Of a stretch of DNA of 50,967 nucleotides, positions 44,875-50,967 are shown one piece after another (the first letter of the stretch is position 1; the number at the start of each line of letters is the position of its first letter). Where the stretch lies: contig CAZXFH010000022.1 of the NCBI GenBank assembly GCA_964640055.1, positions 1 to 50,967 on the forward strand, in the 5' to 3' direction. Below the pieces are notes generated by a model, which was not told the DNA's origin, searched no databases, and saw only the letters and a list, made by a program, of their open reading frames with translations. The position numbers and the translations under genes were made by a program. Source of the stretch: CAZXFH01 sp964640055 (GTDB lineage Bacteria > Fidelibacterota > UBA2242 > JAFGTP01).

Positions 44875-46685
44875 AATATTTTATTCTATTAATATGTGGG
44901 ATGTCAGTCATCATCCTGACGGGGTGTGACATGGATGAAAATATTGCAGAGCAATCTCTGAGCGGCCATTGGCATTTTACCTATGATCCCAAGACTGTCG
45001 GAGAGACTGCTGGCTATAGCTCTCCTTTTTACAAAAAGAATAATTGGAAAACCCTTAACGTACCCGGCCCCTGGGGAGACAGTGAATTTGACGGAGTGGC
45101 CTGGTATGCCTGCAATTTTAAACTGAAAGATCTACTGCGGAATAAAAAAATTGCACTAATGTTTAAGGGAGTCGATGATAATGCGGTCATCTACTTGAAC
45201 GGACAAAAGATCCATGAACATCAGGGATACAATGTGCGCTTTCACATACCGATCACTGCTACAGTTAAAAAGCAGCATCAGAACCACTTGGTGGTAAAAA
45301 TATTAGATACCGGGGGAACCGGAGGTATTACTGGTGAGGTTTATCTTAAACCCTATCAAAATGAAACGGAATTATTAAAAAGTGCTTATTTTGAAAAAAA
45401 GTTAGATCCGGCACCGGAATGGGTAAATAGCGCAGTTATATATGAAGTTTTCCCCCGCGCCTACAGTCAAGCGGGTGATCTAGAATCAATTCGCAAAGAC
45501 CTTCCCCGCTTGCAACAACTGGGCGTAAATTGTATTTGGTTAATGCCTATTTTCCCTGTCGGACAAGCGCATAAAAAAGGATCCCTGGGAAGCCCTTATG
45601 CCATTGCTGATTATCTCAAAATAAATCCCCGGCTCGGTACGGCCAAAGACCTTAAAAATCTGATCCGGTCTGCTCATCAACGGAATATGAAGGTTATTAT
45701 TGATATTGCCTGCAATCATTGTGCCTGGGATAACAAACTCCTTAAGGATCATCCTGACTGGTTTACCAAAAACAAAGCCGGTGAGATTATACCTCCCCAG
45801 GGCACTGATTGGTATGATGTGGCTGATTTTGATTATCGCAAAACCAACCTACGAAAATATATGCAGGATGTATTGATATACTGGATCCGGGAATTTGATA
45901 TTGATGGTTATCGCTGTGATGTGGCTGAATTAGTCCCCTATGATTTCTGGGACGAAGCCATTAAAAAATTAAAAAAAATCAAACCGGATATTCTCATGTT
46001 GGCTGAAGGCTCACACCCTGAATTGTATCTGCATGGTTTCCAACTCACTTATGCCTGGAATACGCGTACTGCGCTGCACAAAATCATACAAAAAGACCGC
46101 CCGGCAAAATGGTTAGAAAAAGTACTTACCAAAGAGCATTATCAATATCCCCGGCATGGCTTACGCATGCGTTTTACTGAAAATCACGATCTTACCCGAG
46201 CCGTAGATTACTTTGGTTACGCAGAATCCTGTTTGGCTGGCCTGGTGGCATTTACTTTACCCGGTGTCCCAATGCTCTACAATGGTCAGGAAATTGGGGC
46301 CATTTCAAAGCCTTCGCTTTTCGAAAAAGAGGTGGTCAACTGGCAAGAGGTAACAACAGGACAATTAAAGGAGTTTTACCAGCAATTATTCCGAATCAGA
46401 AAAGAGCATCAGGCCTTACGTTCAGACCACTTTACATATCTCAATAATAGCGCAGAAAACCAGGTGATTTCCTATATTCGCCCGCATGATGACCACAGCA
46501 TTCTGGTTGTGGCCAACACAGACAGCCAACCCTGTACTGTTGAACTGCAATTAAATCACAATTTACCAAAAAACAACCTGGTAAAACTAACCCTCCTTAT
46601 GGGAGTGTCTGACTTTAAATATCACCAGTCAGTCCTCTCTCTTAATTTAACCGCTTATAATTTCGCTCTGTTTCGCATTGATTGA
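44871..46685 (+). CDS. Lipoprotein alpha-amylase (GH13) with N-terminal GH2-like sugar-binding domain
   Basis: A 604-residue lipoprotein; the leader ends in 'VIILTGCDM', a good lipobox. Residues about 25-165 resemble the GH2 N-terminal jelly roll ('LSGHWHFTYDPKTVGE', 'WKTLNVPGPWGDSEFDGVAW', 'IYLNGQKIHEHQGYNVRF'). The GH13 barrel starts near residue 185 ('NSAVIYEVFPRAYSQAGD') and keeps its triad: Asp350 in 'GYRCDVAE', Glu379 in 'LAEGSHPE' and Asp440 in 'TENHDLTR'; region I is 'IIDIACNHCAWD'. The TTG start overlaps the TrmB stop by four bases, so the regulator and enzyme are coupled. It probably works in the periplasm on imported oligosaccharides. Confidence 0.9.
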   Translation: MKYFILLICGMSVIILTGCDMDENIAEQSLSGHWHFTYDPKTVGETAGYSSPFYKKNNWKTLNVPGPWGDSEFDGVAWYACNFKLKDLLRNKKIALMFKGVDDNAVIYLNGQKIHEHQGYNVRFHIPITATVKKQHQNHLVVKILDTGGTGGITGEVYLKPYQNETELLKSAYFEKKLDPAPEWVNSAVIYEVFPRAYSQAGDLESIRKDLPRLQQLGVNCIWLMPIFPVGQAHKKGSLGSPYAIADYLKINPRLGTAKDLKNLIRSAHQRNMKVIIDIACNHCAWDNKLLKDHPDWFTKNKAGEIIPPQGTDWYDVADFDYRKTNLRKYMQDVLIYWIREFDIDGYRCDVAELVPYDFWDEAIKKLKKIKPDILMLAEGSHPELYLHGFQLTYAWNTRTALHKIIQKDRPAKWLEKVLTKEHYQYPRHGLRMRFTENHDLTRAVDYFGYAESCLAGLVAFTLPGVPMLYNGQEIGAISKPSLFEKEVVNWQEVTTGQLKEFYQQLFRIRKEHQALRSDHFTYLNNSAENQVISYIRPHDDHSILVVANTDSQPCTVELQLNHNLPKNNLVKLTLLMGVSDFKYHQSVLSLNLTAYNFALFRID

Positions 46686-46730
46686 CTTTCACCTGTTTAT
46701 TAACATCCAAATAAAAGGAAGCCAAGTTAC

Positions 46731-49637
46731 ATGAAACCATTTATCTATCTATATGCCTTTATCTGTAGTTTACAGATATTAAGCGGACAAATTATTACTT
46801 CAGTACCAGCGTTCCCCACTGCACAGGACTCTATAATTATCTATTATGATGCAAATCGGGGTGATCAGGGACTGATGGACTATAACGGTAGCGATGTCTA
46901 TGCACATACCGGGGTGATTACGGAAAATAGTACCCAACCCAGTGACTGGCGCTATGTCATCGCCGGCTGGAATAAAAATATCCACAAAGCCAAATTGACT
47001 GAAGTGTCTGATAACTTTTGGAAATTAACTATTGGCTATATCAGAGACTACTATATTGACCATGAAACTGGCAATTCAATTCCACCGGATGAGGAGGTGT
47101 TAAGACTGGCCTTTGTATTTCGTAATTCCGATGGTTCCCATACCGGTAAAGCTGCTGACGGAGGTGATATTTTTTATGATCTCTATAAATCCGGGCTTAC
47201 CGTGATTATCAATAGCCCGTCAATTAATGTACCTTTCCAAGATCCCGCCCGTTCTCCTCTCTTTGCCGAGCTGAGTGATACCTTACATATTCAACTAAGC
47301 GCGGCCACCATCAATACTGAAATTGACTCGCTTTATTTAATGTCAAATAATCAATTATTGGCCCAGGTACAAGATACTCTCCTGACCTATGAATTAGTCC
47401 TCAATACTTTTAGTCATGGCATGCAACAGGTGCAAGCGGTGGGGCTTGATACGGCTGGTATTGCGGATACAAGCAGTTTTTATTTTATGATCAATCCACC
47501 AGTTGTGGAATCGCAACCCCCCGCTGATCTTCATGATGGGATCAATTACCGCGCGGACAATAGCATCATCCTGTTTCTCTTTGCCCCCTACAAGGATTTT
47601 GTATATGTGATCGGCGATTTCAATGACTGGCGAATCGATACCACCTATTTCATGCAACGCTATATGGTCAATGCGGACAGTGTTTACTACTGGTTAAAAA
47701 TAGACGGTTTGGATCCGGATACTGAATATGGATTCCAATATCTGGTAAACGGAGAGATCCGGATCGCAGATCCCTATACGGAAAAAATTCTGGATGAATG
47801 GAACGACCAATACATTACCGCCACTACTTATCCGAATTTAAAATCCTATCCCACTGGAAAAACCGAAGAATTAGTGGGCCTCATTAATCCCAAAGCGACT
47901 CAATATGAGTGGCAAACAACCGATTATACCCGCCCCCAACAGACCGATTTGGTAATTTATGAATTACTCATCCGTGATTTTCTGGCGGCTCATGACTATC
48001 AAACACTGATTGATACGCTTGATTATCTCCAAAATCTGGGTATCAATGCCATTGAGTTAATGCCGGTCAATGAATTCGAAGGCAATCAAAGCTGGGGATA
48101 TAATCCCTGTTTCTATTTCGCTCCTGATAAATATTATGGTCCGGCAAGCGATCTAAAACGCTTTATCGATACCTGCCACCAGCGCAATATAGCCGTCATT
48201 CTGGATATGGTACTCAATCATTCCACGGGCCAATCGCCCCTGGTGCGTCTGTATAATGACGGAAAATATGGGAGTCCAACCGAGGATAACCCCTGGTTCA
48301 ACCAGACTGCCAGACATCCATACAATGTTTTTTACGATATGAATCACGAAAGTCAGGCCACCCAATATTTTGTTGACCGGGTTAATGAATTCTGGCTGAA
48401 GGAATATAAAGTCGACGGGTATCGTTTTGACCTGTCCAAGGGATTCACCCAGCGGAATTCTGTGGGTAATGTCAGTTTATGGGGCCAATATGATGCGTCC
48501 CGTATTACGCTTTTAAAACGGATGGCTGATCATATCTGGTCTCAAGACTCTAGTGTCTATGTCATTTTAGAACACTTTGCTGATAATTCCGAAGAGGAAG
48601 AACTAGCCAACTACGGTATGTTGTTATGGGGCAATGCTAACTGGAACTATGCTCAATCGGCCATGGGCTATTCCGATCAGTCGGATTTTTCCTGGGGATA
48701 TTTTGGCAATCGCGGTTGGGATAAAGCGCATGTAGTCACTTACATGGAAAGCCACGATGAAGAACGCCTCATGTATAAAAATCTTCAGTATGGAAATAGT
48801 AGTAATGGCTATAACATTCAGGAGCTGAATACGGCTCTTAACCGGATGAAATTAGCCACGGCTTTCTTTTTGACTTATCCCGGACCAAAAATGATCTGGC
48901 AATTTGGCGAACTGGGGTATGATTATTCCATTAATTACAATGGCCGGACCGGTCTCAAGCCTATCCGCTGGAATTATTTTCATGAATTAGCCCGCCGCAA
49001 ACTCTATAAAACTTACCAAGCATTATTAGAGCTGCGGAAATCCCAGCCGGTGTTTACAAACCCGGAAACGATTGTCAATATGGACGTTGATGGGGCTGCG
49101 AAACGCATTAGCATGTATGGCTCGCCGCATGTCGTCATTATTGGTAACTTTGACGTTGATTCTCTGAATATCAACCCCCAGTTTACCCATGGTGGCCAAT
49201 GGTATGATTATTTTTCCGGAGATTCCCTGTATATCATGTATACCACTGATCCGATTGCTTTAGCCCCCGGGGAATTTCATATTTTTACCGATACGAAATT
49301 ACCCCCTCCCGAACCGGGTATTTTATCTGAATTTGATCCTTATGACCACAATATTCCGAAAACATTCCAGCTATTAAGCAACTACCCAAATCCATTTAAT
49401 AGTACCACCACAATTCCCTATACTCTGGACCAAACTGCAGATATGGAGCTGCGTATATTTGACATTACCGGACGTGAAATTTTCACCCAAATTAAAAACC
49501 ACCAGCCGCCGGGATATTACAGATGTCAGTGGAAGGGTCTCGACAATAACGGCCGGCAGCTTCACTCCGGTATCTATTTTGTAATATTATCCCGAGCTGG
49601 GGAGCAAAAAATTCAAAAGATCACTTTACTGAAATAG
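46731..49637 (+). CDS. Secreted multi-domain GH13 amylase/pullulanase-like enzyme with T9SS sorting domain
   Basis: A 968-residue enzyme. In order: signal peptide (about 1-20), a starch-binding-like module of the CBM25/26 kind (about 22-160; 'SIIIYYDANRGDQGLMDYNG'), an Ig-like linker (160-265), a CBM48-like E-set domain (275-370; 'VYVIGDFNDWRIDTTY'), the GH13 barrel (about 400-790) and an all-beta C-domain. The triad is Asp567 in 'VDGYRFDLSKGF', Glu614 in 'YVILEHF' and Asp676 in 'ESHDEER'. The last 85 residues are a T9SS type A sorting domain ('SNYPNPFNSTTTIPYTLDQ', 'LHSGIYFVIL'). It should be the surface or secreted enzyme that makes the first cuts. AAAAGGAAG precedes the ATG. It closes the locus. 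Confidence 0.92.
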   Translation: MKPFIYLYAFICSLQILSGQIITSVPAFPTAQDSIIIYYDANRGDQGLMDYNGSDVYAHTGVITENSTQPSDWRYVIAGWNKNIHKAKLTEVSDNFWKLTIGYIRDYYIDHETGNSIPPDEEVLRLAFVFRNSDGSHTGKAADGGDIFYDLYKSGLTVIINSPSINVPFQDPARSPLFAELSDTLHIQLSAATINTEIDSLYLMSNNQLLAQVQDTLLTYELVLNTFSHGMQQVQAVGLDTAGIADTSSFYFMINPPVVESQPPADLHDGINYRADNSIILFLFAPYKDFVYVIGDFNDWRIDTTYFMQRYMVNADSVYYWLKIDGLDPDTEYGFQYLVNGEIRIADPYTEKILDEWNDQYITATTYPNLKSYPTGKTEELVGLINPKATQYEWQTTDYTRPQQTDLVIYELLIRDFLAAHDYQTLIDTLDYLQNLGINAIELMPVNEFEGNQSWGYNPCFYFAPDKYYGPASDLKRFIDTCHQRNIAVILDMVLNHSTGQSPLVRLYNDGKYGSPTEDNPWFNQTARHPYNVFYDMNHESQATQYFVDRVNEFWLKEYKVDGYRFDLSKGFTQRNSVGNVSLWGQYDASRITLLKRMADHIWSQDSSVYVILEHFADNSEEEELANYGMLLWGNANWNYAQSAMGYSDQSDFSWGYFGNRGWDKAHVVTYMESHDEERLMYKNLQYGNSSNGYNIQELNTALNRMKLATAFFLTYPGPKMIWQFGELGYDYSINYNGRTGLKPIRWNYFHELARRKLYKTYQALLELRKSQPVFTNPETIVNMDVDGAAKRISMYGSPHVVIIGNFDVDSLNINPQFTHGGQWYDYFSGDSLYIMYTTDPIALAPGEFHIFTDTKLPPPEPGILSEFDPYDHNIPKTFQLLSNYPNPFNSTTTIPYTLDQTADMELRIFDITGREIFTQIKNHQPPGYYRCQWKGLDNNGRQLHSGIYFVILSRAGEQKIQKITLLK

Positions 49638-49663
49638 GACCCAAAGCCACCCAAATTTCCAGC

Positions 49664-50362
49664 TTATTTTTCAACTTTTCGGCGCTTTTTCTTTTTAATC
49701 AAAATATCAATAATTTTCTGAATATCTTCATTTCGGGAAACGAAAAATAATTCATCGCCGGCATTGATGACATGTTTTCCCCGGGCGATGGAAAACTCAC
49801 GGTTCTCTTTATCCAGTTTGGCCAGGAACAGGGATTCCCGCGGAAAATCATTGCGCTCAACAATATCAGCAACCGTTTGCCCGGCAATATAGGCGTTCTC
49901 AGGGATGACGACCCGGCAAATACTGCCTTTGCCACCCCCAATGGTAGTCATGCGCTGGGCGTGGGGATGGTCAATTTCCACCATCATCTGATTAACCAGT
50001 AAATCGGTCACCCGCAAGACTGCATCCACTCCCGCTAAATTATAAGCCTTTTCGTATTCAGGATTACGCATACGGGCGATTACGTGGGGCACGTCAAAAC
50101 TTTTACATAGAATCGCAAAGGCCAAATTGTCAGTATCCGATTCAGTTGCGGCAACTGTTACATCGGCTTTTCTAATCCCTGCTTCCCGGAGACTATTGAC
50201 CGAAGTAACACTGCCGTTTACAGCAACCACCCCGATTTTGGCATACAACCGATCACAAGTCTCTTTATCCTGATCGATGACCACCACATCGTGTTTACTT
50301 TCCAACATCTTTTCTGCCAAAGTACCTCCCACCAGACCGGCCCCCGCAATGATAATATACAT
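49664..50362 (-). CDS. trkA: Trk potassium uptake regulatory protein TrkA
   Basis: A 232-residue cytosolic protein that gates the TrkH potassium channel by binding NAD(H)/ATP. The RCK N-domain has a Rossmann motif 'IIIAGAGLVGGTLAEKMLES' and 'VVVIDQDKETCDRL', with 'NGSVTSVNSLREAGIRKAD' and 'ESDTDNLAFAILCK'. A TrkA_C domain covers about residues 140-222. It is a single-repeat form, half the length of E. coli TrkA. A strong AGGAGAG site precedes the ATG, and trkH lies 66 bases upstream on the same strand. Confidence 0.93.
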   Translation of the reverse strand: MYIIIAGAGLVGGTLAEKMLESKHDVVVIDQDKETCDRLYAKIGVVAVNGSVTSVNSLREAGIRKADVTVAATESDTDNLAFAILCKSFDVPHVIARMRNPEYEKAYNLAGVDAVLRVTDLLVNQMMVEIDHPHAQRMTTIGGGKGSICRVVIPENAYIAGQTVADIVERNDFPRESLFLAKLDKENREFSIARGKHVINAGDELFFVSRNEDIQKIIDILIKKKKRRKVEK

Positions 50363-50428
50363 TTTATTCTCTCCTGTTAAAATTCATTTTACGCAATAAT
50401 TTAAATTTTTTCGAATCGATCTATCCAC

Positions 50429-50967
50429 TCATAGATTTTGCCAGGCCTTCCGGGAAAAGATTAAAAGCATCGGAATGATCTCTAACCGTCCGGCCAACAT
50501 ACCCAAAATATAGGTAAGCTTCACCGCGGGATGGATCTGGATCATATCCTGAACACTGATATAGCAAGGACCAATATTCCCGAGCGCTGAAAACATCCCG
50601 GATAAAGATTGCCAGGCATTTTGGTCTGACAAAAGAGCTGTGATACCCCCACCCAATACCAGTAATAAAATCCAGAAAAAAAACAAGGCACTAATCCGAT
50701 GTATTTCATCATCGGGTATCAATTTACCATCAATAACCAATTTTCTTGAGGCTCTTCTGGAAATACGCAGCTTAAATATTTCACGAGCCATTAACTTGCC
50801 CAGGACTTTTATTCGGATGACCTTAATACCCCCTCCTGTAGAGCCAACACAGCCGCCAATGACCATCATAACCAGAAATAATTGTTTAGCCAAGGCGGGG
50901 AAAAAGGCTGTATTAATATCTTGGGTACCAAATCCGGTTGTGGTTAGGATTGAAGTGACTTGAAATA
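50429..50967 (-). CDS. trkH: Trk potassium channel subunit TrkH (partial, cut by window edge)
   Basis: The reading frame runs to the right edge of the window without a stop, so this is the C-terminal part (about 179 residues) of the membrane potassium channel TrkH. Reading from the edge gives 'SILTTTGFGT', the conserved pore/selectivity-filter sequence, then 'VMMVIGGCVGSTGGGIKVIR' and the final pore segment ending 'LGMLAGRLEIIPMLLIFSRK'. These are TrkH hallmarks. A TTG inside the frame at 50893 is not the start. It forms an operon with trkA. Confidence 0.93.
   Translation of the reverse strand, partial: FQVTSILTTTGFGTQDINTAFFPALAKQLFLVMMVIGGCVGSTGGGIKVIRIKVLGKLMAREIFKLRISRRASRKLVIDGKLIPDDEIHRISALFFFWILLLVLGGGITALLSDQNAWQSLSGMFSALGNIGPCYISVQDMIQIHPAVKLTYILGMLAGRLEIIPMLLIFSRKAWQNL

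Noticed and set aside
50640..50963. Plus-strand open frame of 107 codons at the right edge
   Set aside because: It is antisense to trkH, whose pore motif is clear in the minus-strand frame.

Overview
The window is about 51 kb of moderate-GC bacterial DNA, densely packed with genes and without rRNA, tRNA, insertion sequences or CRISPR arrays that I could find. It looks like a Gram-negative bacterium of the FCB superphylum outside classical Bacteroidetes (for example Calditrichota/KSB1 or Marinimicrobia-like). The reasons are a TonB-dependent receptor with a carboxypeptidase-regulatory N-domain, a PorV/PorQ-type protein, several proteins with C-terminal type IX secretion (T9SS) sorting domains containing 'YPNPFN', a TatT-type TRAP transporter, and a SusC-like receptor with no SusD. 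The phylum is inferred from gene content only.

Region 1 (1-12.8 kb) is mostly housekeeping: a Blc-type lipocalin, ElbB, CstA, a class II fructose-bisphosphate aldolase, a Mut7-C protein, a secreted M14 metallopeptidase and a MauE/DoxX + rhodanese pair. It also holds a three-part fusion (APH-type kinase, M23 peptidase, class III aminotransferase/phospho-lyase) followed by an EamA transporter.

Region 2 (12.9-18.2 kb) is a five-gene operon: a TPR/DUF3108 protein, TatT, DctP, DctQ and DctM, i.e. a TPR-associated TRAP uptake system. Region 3 (18.2-24.6 kb, minus strand) carries a PhoR/PhoB-like two-component pair and an etfB-etfA-acyl-CoA dehydrogenase operon.

Region 4 (24.8-49.6 kb, all plus strand) is the most interesting part and reads as one alpha-glucan (starch/maltodextrin) utilisation locus. 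A good sigma70-like promoter followed by a palindrome precedes a GH13 lipoprotein. After it come a TonB-dependent receptor, two very large secreted proteins that are partly paralogous, a PorV-like protein, a six-module starch-binding-like protein with a T9SS sorting domain, a parvulin PPIase, a Na+/solute symporter, a TrmB-family regulator, a GH2N-GH13 lipoprotein and a multi-domain GH13 enzyme with a T9SS domain. Together they suggest surface binding and cleavage of glucan, TonB-driven uptake across the outer membrane, periplasmic trimming by the lipoprotein amylases, and Na+-coupled uptake of the product. No SusD homologue is present, so the two giant secreted proteins or the CBM-array protein may take its place.

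The window ends in a trkA gene and a trkH gene cut by the right edge (minus strand). The longest gene-free stretches are 20736-21003 and 24563-24834; the second holds the promoter/palindrome, and the first shows nothing convincing.
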